DNA of 12,787 nucleotides from Acidimicrobiaceae bacterium (GCA_003170375.1 PMZN01000100.1:1-12787); one strand, 5' to 3'; positions 1-7,503 are shown, counted from the stretch's first letter. Numbers and translations: made by a program. The notes: generated from the sequence alone by a model not told the origin.

Positions 1-1377
1 AACCTCGATCGCCTCGCCGAATCGGGTGTGCGGTTCGATCGCCACTACAGCCAGGCTGCGCCCTGCTCGCCGGGGCGCGCCTGTCTCTACACCGGCACGT
101 ATCAGATGAACAACCGCGTCGTCGCGAACGGCACCCCGCTCGACGACCGGCTGGACAACCTGGCACGCGCCGGTCGACGAGCCGGGCTCGACCCCACACT
201 GTTCGGGTACACGGACCAGGGAGTCGATCCGCGTGTCGTCCGGTCGCCTGACGATCCGCGCCTTTCCAGCTACGAAGGCGTGCTACCGGGCTTCACCGTC
301 GGGCTCGACCTCAGCGGCGAGCACGCGAGATGGACCGAGTGGCTCCGGGACCTCGGCTACGACGCGCCCACGGAAGGCTATGAAGCCCTGGCGACAGAGC
401 CCAACCGGCCCGAAGAGGTCGGCGTGTCCGCTTTCTTGACGAACCGTTACCTGGACTGGCTCGAACGACGGGACCGCCCGTGGTTCGCCCACCTGAGCTA
501 CTTGAGGCCGCATCCTCCCTACGCTGCGGCAGGCCGCTGGGCCGGTGCCTTCGATCCTGACGATGTCGACATGCCGATCGCCCCTTCCCCGCATCGCCAC
601 CGGCTTCATGAAGCGGCTCTTGGCTTGCCGGAAACGGCGGCTCCGACAGACGAGGGCGCCCTCCGACGGATGCGGGCCCAGTACTACGGAATGATCGGCG
701 ATGTCGATGCCCAGCTGGGCCGGGTCTGGGACGCCCTCGAGCGACTTGGCCAGTGGGAGGACACCTTCGTCCTGCTGACATCTGATCACGGTGAACAACT
801 AGGAGACCACGGGTTGATGAACAAGCTCGGCTTCTTCGAGGAGAGCTACCGGGTGCCGGGCATCGTCCGCGCCCCCGGGCTTGGCGGGGCTCACGGAACC
901 GTCGTCCATGCCTTCACCGAGAACATCGACTTCTTCCCGACGATCTGCGAGGCCCTGGGCCTCGTGGTCCCGGCTCAGTGCGACGGGTTGCCGCTCACCG
1001 CGTTCCTCGAAAAACGCGTTCCACCATGGTGGCGCTCCGCAGCCGCCTGGGAGTTCGACTGGCGCTACCTGGGCCTTCCCGGCGGCGCCTTCGACTGGCC
1101 CTGGGACAGGCACCTGGAACGGGACAACCTCGCTGTGCGGCGTTTTGACGACGGGGCCTACGTCCAATTCGGAGACGGCTCGTGGCGGTGCTTCGACGTC
1201 GGCGCCGACCCGACGTGGCGCACAGAAGTCGACGACTCCTCCCGGATCCTCGGGTATGCACAGTCGATGCTCGCCTGGCGAGCAGAGCACGCGGACCGGG
1301 AAGTCACGAACTTCCTTCTCGCGGACGGCGGCATCGGCCGCTGGCCGACGGGGACGGTCGTAGCGCCGTCGGACTGA
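1..1377 (+). CDS. Sulfatase-superfamily hydrolase, phosphonate monoester hydrolase-like (5' partial)
   Basis: The reading frame is open from base 1 and stops at TGA 1375-1377. The visible first residues, NLDRLAESGVRF, are the usual segment just before the active site of sulfatases, so roughly 40-50 N-terminal residues, including the first metal-binding aspartates, lie left of the window. The formylglycine motif C-x-P-x-R appears as CSPGR, with Cys at 64-66. Further active-site elements are RPHPPY (His at 511-513), SDHGEQLGDHG (metal-binding Asp-His at 784-789) and a Lys at 823-825 in NKLGFFEESYRVP. The stretch TGTYQMNNRVVANGTPLD and the RPHPPY motif resemble phosphonate monoester hydrolase/phosphodiesterase enzymes more than arylsulfatases. 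The protein would hydrolyse a phosphonate or phosphate ester, or a sulfate ester, after Cys is converted to formylglycine. The substrate cannot be read from sequence. The family call is sure; the subfamily is likely. Confidence 0.9.
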   Translation, partial: NLDRLAESGVRFDRHYSQAAPCSPGRACLYTGTYQMNNRVVANGTPLDDRLDNLARAGRRAGLDPTLFGYTDQGVDPRVVRSPDDPRLSSYEGVLPGFTVGLDLSGEHARWTEWLRDLGYDAPTEGYEALATEPNRPEEVGVSAFLTNRYLDWLERRDRPWFAHLSYLRPHPPYAAAGRWAGAFDPDDVDMPIAPSPHRHRLHEAALGLPETAAPTDEGALRRMRAQYYGMIGDVDAQLGRVWDALERLGQWEDTFVLLTSDHGEQLGDHGLMNKLGFFEESYRVPGIVRAPGLGGAHGTVVHAFTENIDFFPTICEALGLVVPAQCDGLPLTAFLEKRVPPWWRSAAAWEFDWRYLGLPGGAFDWPWDRHLERDNLAVRRFDDGAYVQFGDGSWRCFDVGADPTWRTEVDDSSRILGYAQSMLAWRAEHADREVTNFLLADGGIGRWPTGTVVAPSD

Positions 1378-1625
1378 GGAGACCGCGAGCGGTGTTCCCG
1401 GATAAGTGATGACTGTGCTGGTCGGACGCTGGGTGCATCGAAGCGACGACGACGAGCCTCACGTCTGACGCTGGTGCCTGTTGTAAGTGTCAAGTTCCGG
1501 AACATGGCGTCGACAATTCTCTTGATGAACGTCTACGCAATCCTTGGCTCGTCGGTGTCATCGCCGCCCCGTCGAACGGCGGCGCTCTCGGACCGGAGGC
1601 TCGTGGGGAGACCGCGGGTGATCCG
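1378..1625. other. Intergenic spacer between hydrolase and c-di-GMP gene
   Basis: These 248 bases hold no gene I can support. Just after the hydrolase stop there is a short inverted repeat, ACCGCgaGCGGT at 1382-1393, with no T-run. At 1494-1503 there is a perfect 10-bp palindrome, GTTCCGGAAC, which could be an operator but has no second copy nearby. I see no convincing -35/-10 pair. The only translation signal is GGTGA at 1617-1621, four bases before the ATG of the next gene. Confidence 0.5.
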
Positions 1626-3470
1626 ATGACAATTTTCAATAGAGTCGGTCCGGCCGAGGAACGCTCTTCACCGCCCACCGCCAAGGCGGCCGAGCGCGCG
1701 AGCGAGGAGCAATTCAGGTCTCTTGTCGTCAACATCCCTGGCGCCGTGTACCGCCGAGAGTGTGTCGAACCTTGGGCGATGCGCTTTGTCAGTGATCACA
1801 TAGAGGTGCTCACCGGCTACCCGGCGAGCGAGTTCGTGGAGGAGGACGTACGGTCCTTCGAATCGATCATCTGTGCCGACGATCGCGAGCACGTGAGCGG
1901 CGTGGTCCGCGAAGCGCTGAGCCGAGGGGGCTCGTTCTCTCTCGAGTACCGCCTGATGCACGCGAACGGCTCCTCCAGGTGGGTCGCTGAGCACGGCCGA
2001 GGTGTCGCGGATTCTGGCGGGCGGCCACTCTGGATAGACGGTGTGATTCTCGACCTTTCCGCCCAGAGGGAGACCGAGCAGCTCGGTGACCGTGGCGAGG
2101 TGCACCGCCGTCATCAGACCGGGCATGACATCCTGACCTGTCTTCCGGATCGGACGCTCATCCGTGACCGTCTCCAGCAGATGCTGCTCCGATCTCAGCG
2201 AGATCACTTCCTCATTGCCGCCTTCCTCGTCGATCTGGACAACTTCAGGTCGGTCAACGACAACCTTGGACAACGGGCCGGAGACGAGCTGTTGAAGGCG
2301 GTGGCCGCGCGCCTCGCGAGTGTGCTGCGGGCGAGCGACACCGTTGGGCGGCCCGGCGGGGACGAGTTCGCGATCCTCGCTGACGGACTATCGCTTTCTG
2401 CAGGGCCGGAACTGCTCGCCGAAAGGCTGCTGGACGCCATGAAGGAACCCTTCCGAGTCGAAGGGCTCGTTGACATTCCTCTTTCGATCACGGCGAGTAT
2501 CGGCATCGCGACAAATGACGGGGACGAGCCGGACGATCTCCTCCGCGACGCAGCCATCGCCCTCTGTCAGGCGAAGGCCCGGGGAAGGAATTGTCACGTC
2601 CGGTTCAAGCCCGAGATGAAGACCGCCGGGATGGAGCGGCTCGAGCTCGAGGCCGATCTCCGGGAGGCCCTCCAGGAGAACCAGTTCTTCATTCTCTATC
2701 AGCCGATATTCGAACTTGACAGCGTCGACGTGTGCGGCGTGGAGGCGTTCCTGCGCTGGCGGCATCCCGTCCGAGGCATCGTCGACCCAGAGTCGTTCAT
2801 GCCCGTACTGGAAGAGACCGGGATTATCGCCCCGGTCGGGTCGTGGCTGCTCAAGCAGGCCTGCCGACGAGCCGCCGCGTGGCATCGGCTCGGCCATCAC
2901 CTCACGATGTCGGTCAACATCTCGACGCGTCAGCTCGAGGCGGAGGACCTCGTCGATCAGGTGGGGGGCGCTCTGTCGGCTACGGCGCTCGAACCCAGGT
3001 CGCTCGTCATCAACGTCGCCGAGCAGAGCTTGAAGAAAGACATGGGAACCATGGTTCGTCGGCTTCGCGAGCTCAAGGCACTCGGTGTCCTCGTCGCCGT
3101 CGACGACCTGGGTGCCGGCTATTCAGCGCTCGCACATCTTCGCCAGGTTCCGATCGACGCCCTCAAGATCGACCGATCGTTCGTCGCCGCGATGGCGGAC
3201 TCGCCGGAAGCGATCAGCTCCATCCACACTCTTGTCCAGTTGGGCCGGACGCTCGGGATCGAGACTCTCGCTGAGGGCATCGAACAGGGCTGGCAGCTCG
3301 CTAGCCTTCAGGACGAGCACTGCAGATTCGGCCAGGGGTCCCTGTTCTCGCAACCGATCGCCCCCGAAGCACTTGAGGCCATTCTCACCCTCGAGCCCGT
3401 TGTCCCCTTGAGGGGCCACCTTCCGCGTCAGAGCCGTCCGGCATCCACGATCCGACGAAGGAACTGCTGA
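1626..3470 (+). CDS. PAS-GGDEF-EAL protein for cyclic di-GMP turnover
   Basis: A 614-residue protein with no membrane segment or signal peptide, so it should be cytosolic. A PAS sensor domain covers about residues 27-150. A GGDEF diguanylate cyclase domain covers about 165-325: LTCLPDR, metal-site Asp203 in DLDNF, and an exact GGDEF at 244-248. An RxxD inhibitory site (RASD, 235-238) sits five residues before it. An EAL phosphodiesterase domain covers about 340-590 and keeps the catalytic set: Glu373 (EAF in place of EAL), Asn431, Glu466, Asp493-Asp494, Lys514, Glu550 and Gln570. Both domains therefore look competent, and the protein could make and degrade c-di-GMP under control of the PAS ligand. 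Start ATG 1626 is preceded by GGTGA at 4 nt; no in-frame ATG or GTG lies in the 160 bases upstream. The 3' end overlaps the convergent ABC ATPase gene by 43 bp. Confidence 0.95.
   Translation: MTIFNRVGPAEERSSPPTAKAAERASEEQFRSLVVNIPGAVYRRECVEPWAMRFVSDHIEVLTGYPASEFVEEDVRSFESIICADDREHVSGVVREALSRGGSFSLEYRLMHANGSSRWVAEHGRGVADSGGRPLWIDGVILDLSAQRETEQLGDRGEVHRRHQTGHDILTCLPDRTLIRDRLQQMLLRSQRDHFLIAAFLVDLDNFRSVNDNLGQRAGDELLKAVAARLASVLRASDTVGRPGGDEFAILADGLSLSAGPELLAERLLDAMKEPFRVEGLVDIPLSITASIGIATNDGDEPDDLLRDAAIALCQAKARGRNCHVRFKPEMKTAGMERLELEADLREALQENQFFILYQPIFELDSVDVCGVEAFLRWRHPVRGIVDPESFMPVLEETGIIAPVGSWLLKQACRRAAAWHRLGHHLTMSVNISTRQLEAEDLVDQVGGALSATALEPRSLVINVAEQSLKKDMGTMVRRLRELKALGVLVAVDDLGAGYSALAHLRQVPIDALKIDRSFVAAMADSPEAISSIHTLVQLGRTLGIETLAEGIEQGWQLASLQDEHCRFGQGSLFSQPIAPEALEAILTLEPVVPLRGHLPRQSRPASTIRRRNC
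3404..3415 (-). terminator. Possible weak hairpin after the ABC operon
   Basis: CCCCT-TG-AGGGG forms a short GC stem 12 nt downstream of the ATPase stop on the minus strand, inside the last codons of the convergent PAS-GGDEF-EAL gene. Only four or five base pairs are available and no T-run follows, so this is a weak terminator candidate; it may only reflect coding sequence. Confidence 0.2.
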
Positions 3471-4291
3471 GTACGACTGTTGCCGGGCGCGGTGAACACC
3501 TGTCCTGGCGGGCCCTGCTCGAGTATCACGCCCTCGTCCAAGAAGCAGACCCGGTCTGCGATATCCCGGGCGAACCCCATCTCGTGGGTGGCGATCAACA
3601 TGGTCATGCCGGCAGCTGCCAGCTCGCGAATGACCCCCAGCACCTCGGACACGAGCTCGGGATCCAGTGCGCTCGTCACCTCGTCCAACAGCATGATCCC
3701 CGGCTGCATGGCGAGAGCCCGGACGATTGCGACACGCTGCTGCTGACCACCGGAGAGGCGGTCGGGATAGTCGTCCTGTTTCTCTGAGAGGCCGAAGCGG
3801 ACAAGCAGCGCTCGGCCTGCTTCCTCGGCCTCGTCGCGTGGGACCCCGAGCACTCGAGTGGGGCCGAGCGTGATGTTGCGGAGCACGGTCATGTGCGGAA
3901 ACAGGTTGAAGGACTGGAAGACAATGCCGATGTGACGCCGCACTGCGTTCTCGTCGACGCCCGGCGCCGTGACGTCCTGGCCCCAGAGGAGGATCCGTCC
4001 GCGATTGACCGACTCCAACAAGTTCACGCAGCGAAGCAGCGTGGACTTGCCCGATCCCGATGCTCCTATGAGACAGATGACCTGGTGGGGCGCCACAGAA
4101 AGGTCGATTCCGCGCAGGACCTCGAGGTCGCCGAATGACTTGTGAACGTCCTCGAGCCGGACCGCCTCTTGGCTCGCGAAAGCCGGGTCGCCGTTCTGGG
4201 CCCCATCGTCAAGCTTGGCCGCGTCGACAAGCTGGGCCGTGTCGCCGAGCTGGGCCCCGCCAAGGTCCGGGGTGACGTCGGGCTCGCTCAT
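3428..4291 (-). CDS. Polar amino-acid ABC transporter, ATP-binding subunit
   Basis: A 287-residue cytoplasmic ATPase of the GlnQ/HisP type that powers the permease encoded just upstream. Walker A is GASGSGKST at 76-84, the Q-loop Gln is 126 (FQSFNLFPH), the signature is LSGGQQQR at 179-186, Walker B is LLDEVTSALD with Asp203-Glu204, and the H-loop His is 236 (ATHEMGF). All catalytic elements are present. ATG 4289-4291 overlaps the permease stop in an ATGA junction, so translation is probably coupled. The protein carries about 40 residues ahead of the usual family start (the ABC fold begins near VRLEDVHKSFG, 44-54). Part of this extension is a four-copy hexapeptide repeat encoded by 18-nt DNA repeats at 4187-4258. 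The 3' end overlaps the convergent PAS-GGDEF-EAL gene. Confidence 0.96.
   Translation of the reverse strand: MSEPDVTPDLGGAQLGDTAQLVDAAKLDDGAQNGDPAFASQEAVRLEDVHKSFGDLEVLRGIDLSVAPHQVICLIGASGSGKSTLLRCVNLLESVNRGRILLWGQDVTAPGVDENAVRRHIGIVFQSFNLFPHMTVLRNITLGPTRVLGVPRDEAEEAGRALLVRFGLSEKQDDYPDRLSGGQQQRVAIVRALAMQPGIMLLDEVTSALDPELVSEVLGVIRELAAAGMTMLIATHEMGFARDIADRVCFLDEGVILEQGPPGQVFTAPGNSRTQQFLRRIVDAGRL
4187..4258 (-). repeat. Four tandem 18-nt repeats in the ATPase N-terminus
   Basis: Four in-frame 18-nt units (4187-4204, 4205-4222, 4223-4240, 4241-4258) encode GAQLGD, TAQLVD, AAKLDD and GAQNGD, residues 12-35 of the ATPase. The outer two units match at 16 of 18 bases (gtcgccgttctgggcccc and gtcgccgagctgggcccc). 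The segment is acidic and lies before the conserved ABC fold, so it is probably a flexible linker that grew by slippage or unequal recombination. Confidence 0.8.
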
Positions 4292-5232
4292 CGAACCGCT
4301 CTACCCCCCGCCAGCCGGCGACTCACGTCCCGCGCAATGAGGCGGTCGGTGAACCGCGCGAGCGGGATCGTCAAGCAAAGGAACAAGAGCGCGGCAACCG
4401 TGTAGGACGAGTACACGAAGAGTGTCGAACTGTCGATCTGCGCCGCCCGGTTCGCCTCGATCACGGCCCCGAGCGTCGACACGAGCGCTGTGTCCTTCTG
4501 CAGGCTTATGAAGTCGTTCAACAGCGGCGGGATCACTGTGCGAACCGCCTGCGGCAGCACCACAAAGCGCAGGGACTTCCACTGCGACAACCCGAGCGAT
4601 CGAGCCGCGGCCACCTGGCTCTGGTGCACGGAGTTGATGCCGGCCCGGTACACCTCGGCCACATAGGCGGAGTACGACAACACCAGCGCCGCAATCCCGT
4701 AGACGAAATCGGACTGCGTGGAGATGCCACGTATGTAGAGGGCCGGGGCGCCGAACCCGATCCCGTAGATCACGATGATTAGCGGCACTCCTCTGAAGAC
4801 ATCGGTGTAGACGACAGCCAGCATGCGGAACGGGAACAGCACGGGATTGCGCAATTGGCGCAGCACCGCGATGACGAGCGCGCAGAAGAGGATCAGCACC
4901 TCGGCGATGAGGAACATCTCGATGTTCAAGATGAGCCCCTTGCCAACCGAGTAGAGCCCCTTGCTCGGATCGCCGAGGAACGCTTGCTTCATCTGCTGCG
5001 GATTGAAGAACGTGTGCCGCACCGCGGCAGCGCCCGGTGCGAACACGAAGAGGGCTATGACCGCTCCGATGAACACGACGGTGCTCACAGTGGAGACCGC
5101 GGCGGCGCGTTGGCCGCCCAGCAGGTGCGATCCCCTGCCGTTACCTTCGAAGCTGCCAGGTGGGGGGGCGCCCGCCGCGAGCAGGGTCTGTTCGTCTAGG
5201 TATGCGCCCTCGCGACTCCCCCTTACGGGCAA
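4288..5232 (-). CDS. Polar amino-acid ABC transporter, permease subunit
   Basis: A 314-residue inner-membrane permease of the HisM/GlnP type. After a 45-residue polar N-terminal tail, hydrophobic segments lie near residues 47-66, 100-125, 137-160, 175-195, 228-247 and 270-292. The EAA loop that contacts the ATPase is about 195-225 (EVYRAGINSVHQSQVAAARSLG). Only one permease is visible, so it probably works as a homodimer. The start is uncertain: the frame can begin at TTG 5230-5232, preceded at 8 nt by AGAGG, and there is no in-frame ATG before the first membrane segment. The gene follows the binding-protein stop by 24 bp and overlaps the ATPase start by 4 bp, so the three form one transcription unit. 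Confidence 0.93.
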   Translation of the reverse strand: MPVRGSREGAYLDEQTLLAAGAPPPGSFEGNGRGSHLLGGQRAAAVSTVSTVVFIGAVIALFVFAPGAAAVRHTFFNPQQMKQAFLGDPSKGLYSVGKGLILNIEMFLIAEVLILFCALVIAVLRQLRNPVLFPFRMLAVVYTDVFRGVPLIIVIYGIGFGAPALYIRGISTQSDFVYGIAALVLSYSAYVAEVYRAGINSVHQSQVAAARSLGLSQWKSLRFVVLPQAVRTVIPPLLNDFISLQKDTALVSTLGAVIEANRAAQIDSSTLFVYSSYTVAALLFLCLTIPLARFTDRLIARDVSRRLAGGRAVR

Positions 5233-5256
5233 CCGGTCCGCCTCTTGTGGCCGTGG

Positions 5257-6135
5257 CTACGGCTTGATCGTCGGAACGGAGGTGTAGATGCCGAGGTACT
5301 CCTTTTGGAACTTGGCGAGCGACCCGTTGACTTTCAGGGCGGCGATCGCCTTGTTCACGCACGCGACGAGCGGATCGTTCTTGGCGAACAACAGCCCGTA
5401 GTGCTCCCCTGTGCTCGGGAACTGACCCACCAGGACCGACTTCGGGATCTCCGAGGAGCTGATGTACTGCGCCGTCGGCGTGTCGGCCACCAGTGCCTGG
5501 ATCCGGCCGTCCTGAAGGGCCGACTTGGCATCGTTAAGCGTGTTGAACACCGAGGGTTGGTGCGTAGGCCGCAGTTCGGTGTTGATGAAAGCCAGGCTCG
5601 TGGAGCCGATCTGGTCGCCGTAGACGTACGTGCGGAGGTCCGCCGGAGTGTGGTGTTTCACGATCCGGCTGTTCTTGAGGGCGATGAGCGCCTGCTGCAC
5701 GTCGTAGTAGCTGACGCTGAACGACACGACGGTGGCGCGCTCGGGGGTGTAGGAGATCTCGTTGACGTCGAAGTCAAACTTCTTCGGGCCCGGCGCGAAG
5801 GAAGCGTCAAAGGGCTCGACTGTCCACTTCACCTGCGACTTCGAGAAACCGAGCTGCTTGCCAACTGCATAAGCGACGGCGCTCTCGTACCCTTTGCCGT
5901 TGGAGGGCGTGTTGTTGTCGAACCATGGCTCGTATGCCGGGCTGTCGGTCGCGACCGTCAGCACACCGACTTTGTACAGGTGCGGCGCAATCGCCGCGTA
6001 CGAGCACGACGAGGCCTTCGCCGTCAAGACCGCCGAGGCCGCCTTTGTCGACGGCACCGGCGAGGCCGACGATCCGACCGCCGTCAGACCGAGCCCGATC
6101 ATGGCAAACATCACAAGAACAAGGGACTTACGCAT
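5257..6135 (-). CDS. Polar amino-acid ABC transporter, substrate-binding protein
   Basis: A 292-residue secreted solute-binding protein of family 3 (SBP_bac_3), the first gene of the importer operon. Residues 1-24 form a Sec signal peptide (basic MRK, then a hydrophobic core to about residue 20, cleavage plausible after GSSA). SYTPERA contains Arg133, the family residue that holds the ligand alpha-carboxylate, and Asp218 in VADTP fits the residue that holds the alpha-amino group, so an amino acid or close analogue is the likely ligand. Which amino acid is not clear. The start ATG 6133-6135 has a strong ribosome site, AGGTGA, at 6143-6148 with 7-nt spacing. No lipobox cysteine follows the signal peptide; the first Cys is residue 44, outside any lipobox context. 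That is unusual for a binding protein of a single-membrane bacterium. Confidence 0.95.
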   Translation of the reverse strand: MRKSLVLVMFAMIGLGLTAVGSSASPVPSTKAASAVLTAKASSCSYAAIAPHLYKVGVLTVATDSPAYEPWFDNNTPSNGKGYESAVAYAVGKQLGFSKSQVKWTVEPFDASFAPGPKKFDFDVNEISYTPERATVVSFSVSYYDVQQALIALKNSRIVKHHTPADLRTYVYGDQIGSTSLAFINTELRPTHQPSVFNTLNDAKSALQDGRIQALVADTPTAQYISSSEIPKSVLVGQFPSTGEHYGLLFAKNDPLVACVNKAIAALKVNGSLAKFQKEYLGIYTSVPTIKP

Positions 6136-6157
6136 TGTCAGCTCACCTACTCTTAGC

Positions 6158-6168
6158 GAAACGGTTTC
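6158..6168. promoter_or_regulatory. Operator-like palindrome GAAACGGTTTC
   Basis: GAAAC-G-GTTTC is an exact 11-bp palindrome around one central base, 23 bp upstream of the binding-protein start. Its AT-rich arms stand out in GC-rich surroundings. The arms resemble the halves of LacI/GalR-type operators, although those usually have an even CG centre. The position suits a repressor site for the importer operon. No regulator gene is in the window, so this rests on symmetry and position only. Confidence 0.35.
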
Positions 6169-6273
6169 CTCTTCATTGGGTCAGACCGCACCGCGGTCGC
6201 AATGAGCGTACCGCTGGCCCAGGCTGGAGAGCAGTCCCTTCGCGGCTGGCAGCCGGTTCCGGCTCTCGAGCTG

Positions 6274-6302
6274 TTGACGACCCGGCTCGAGCCGAATACG
6301 GT
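6274..6302 (+). promoter_or_regulatory. Predicted promoter of the dehydrogenase gene
   Basis: TTGACG (6274-6279) and TACGGT (6297-6302) are separated by exactly 17 bp. The -35 box matches the vegetative consensus at five of six bases and the -10 box has the TAnnnT pattern. Transcription would begin near 6309 and leave a 5' leader of about 164 nt before ATG 6473. Confidence 0.5.
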
Positions 6303-6472
6303 ATCCACACTTCGTGCCTGGTGCGACCGGGGGGTTGAGCACCGGGTACCGCGGTGGAGGGGGTGCCGGCGAGCGGCCTCGTTGGCGTCGGCGCCCTCAC
6401 CACCCACCCATGGCCCGATCGCCGGATCCGTCGTCGCCGACGGCCGATGCGTCGTGCGAGACTCGACACCCG

Positions 6473-7426
6473 ATGGCCCGAATCCTGATTACCTCGAGAC
6501 TGCCCGACGATGCGCTCGATCCGATCGTGGGCCACGAGCTCATGATGCCGGAGCCCGGCAAGCATCTGACCACAGACGAGATTGCCCACTCGGTCCGCGA
6601 TGTCGATGCGATCGTCTGCCACCTAAAGGACCGAATCGACGCGGCGGTGTTCGCCTTGGCGTCGCGCCTTGCAGTCGTCGCAACCGTCTCGGTCGGCTAC
6701 GACAACGTGGACATCGACGCAGCAACACGATCCGGCGTCGCTGTTTGTCACACGCCCGGTGTGCTGGACGACACGACCGCAGACCTGGCCTTTGCCTTGA
6801 TCCTGGCCGCGTCCAGGTTGCTCTCAGATTCCGAACGCGACTTGAGGACGGGAGGGTGGACCGATTGGCAATTCGACGCCTATCTCGGTCGGGACGTGTA
6901 CGGCGCCACCCTCGGCCTGGTCGGCTACGGCCGCATCGCTCGGGCGGTAGCGCGGCGCGCGGAGGGATTCTCGATGCGGGTGCTCCATCATGCCCGGCGA
7001 CCTACCGGGCTCCAAGGCTGCGTGATCGAGCTCGACGGCCTGCTGCCGATTGCCGACGTGGTGAGCCTGCACGTGCCGCTCACCTCCGAGACGCGCCATC
7101 TGATCGACGCCCGCAGGCTTGCTCTCATGAAGCCGACCGCGGTCCTCGTCAACACTTCCCGGGGGCCTGTGGTCGACGAAGAAGCGCTTTGCGCCGCGCT
7201 CGAGTCGGGGCGATTGTTCGCCGCCGGTCTCGATGTCTACGAGAACGAACCGAGCGTCAACCCGCGGCTTCTCGCCGCCCCTCGAACGGTGCTCCTCCCA
7301 CACGTAGGCAGCGCCTCGTTCGCTACTCGCCTGGCGATGGCACGGCTCGCGACCAGCGCCGCCGCAGAGGTGCTGGCCGGCGGCCGACCTCCGAACACGG
7401 TCAATCCCGCGGTGTACGAGACATAG
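6473..7426 (+). CDS. D-2-hydroxyacid dehydrogenase (glyoxylate/hydroxypyruvate reductase-like)
   Basis: A 317-residue cytosolic NAD(P)-dependent oxidoreductase that interconverts 2-oxo acids and D-2-hydroxy acids. The catalytic triad is complete: Arg230 (LVNTSRGPVVDE), Glu259 (DVYENEP) and His277 (LLPHVGSAS), with the spacing of glycerate dehydrogenases (29 and 18 residues). The Rossmann motif GYGRIA at 151-156 has Ala where GxGxxG usually ends in Gly. The start was set at ATG 6473 because MARILITSRL matches the family N-terminus. The frame is open back to GTG 6314, but the extra 53 residues are Arg/Gly/Pro-rich and unlike the family. No good ribosome site precedes either start; GCGAG lies about 12 nt before 6473. 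Substrate is unproven: glyoxylate, hydroxypyruvate or another 2-oxo acid. Confidence 0.93.
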   Translation: MARILITSRLPDDALDPIVGHELMMPEPGKHLTTDEIAHSVRDVDAIVCHLKDRIDAAVFALASRLAVVATVSVGYDNVDIDAATRSGVAVCHTPGVLDDTTADLAFALILAASRLLSDSERDLRTGGWTDWQFDAYLGRDVYGATLGLVGYGRIARAVARRAEGFSMRVLHHARRPTGLQGCVIELDGLLPIADVVSLHVPLTSETRHLIDARRLALMKPTAVLVNTSRGPVVDEEALCAALESGRLFAAGLDVYENEPSVNPRLLAAPRTVLLPHVGSASFATRLAMARLATSAAAEVLAGGRPPNTVNPAVYET

Positions 7427-7485
7427 CGCTGCCTTGGAAGGGACTGGCCGCCACAACGGTCCGCTAGATCGAGACCCCGGCGACC

Positions 7486-7503
7486 GACAGCACCTCGGCT
7501 GTC
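7486..7503 (+). terminator. Possible hairpin after the dehydrogenase
   Basis: GACAGC-ACCTCG-GCTGTC forms a perfect 6-bp stem with a 6-nt loop, 59 nt downstream of the dehydrogenase stop. There is no T-run, which is common for stem-only terminators in high-GC bacteria but leaves the call weak. Confidence 0.3.

Larger units (their letters stand above)
6136..6472. other. Divergent regulatory region between importer and dehydrogenase
   Basis: These 337 bases separate two divergently transcribed units and contain no gene I trust. Going left to right they hold the importer ribosome site, an 11-bp palindrome at 6158-6168, a GC hairpin GACCGC-ACC-GCGGTC at 6184-6198, a forward promoter at 6274-6302, and a second hairpin CCGTCG-TCGC-CGACGG at 6428-6443 in the predicted 5' leader of the dehydrogenase. 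Confidence 0.6.

Noticed and set aside
1158..1505. Minus-strand frame overlapping the end of the hydrolase and the following spacer
   Set aside because: Arg/Ser-rich with no recognisable domain, mostly antisense to the hydrolase, and without a ribosome site worth noting.
5245..6156. Long forward open frame antisense to the binding-protein gene
   Set aside because: It is a complementary-strand shadow caused by GC-rich codon bias; the minus-strand frame has a signal peptide, a ribosome site and clear family motifs.
6410..6472. ATG 6410 as alternative start of the dehydrogenase
   Set aside because: It has no ribosome site and adds 21 residues unlike the family N-terminus; MARILITSRL from 6473 fits better.
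6202..7467. Long forward open frame of about 420 codons overlapping the dehydrogenase gene
   Set aside because: Its product is Arg/Pro-rich with no domain, and it is the out-of-frame shadow of the dehydrogenase, which has a complete catalytic triad.
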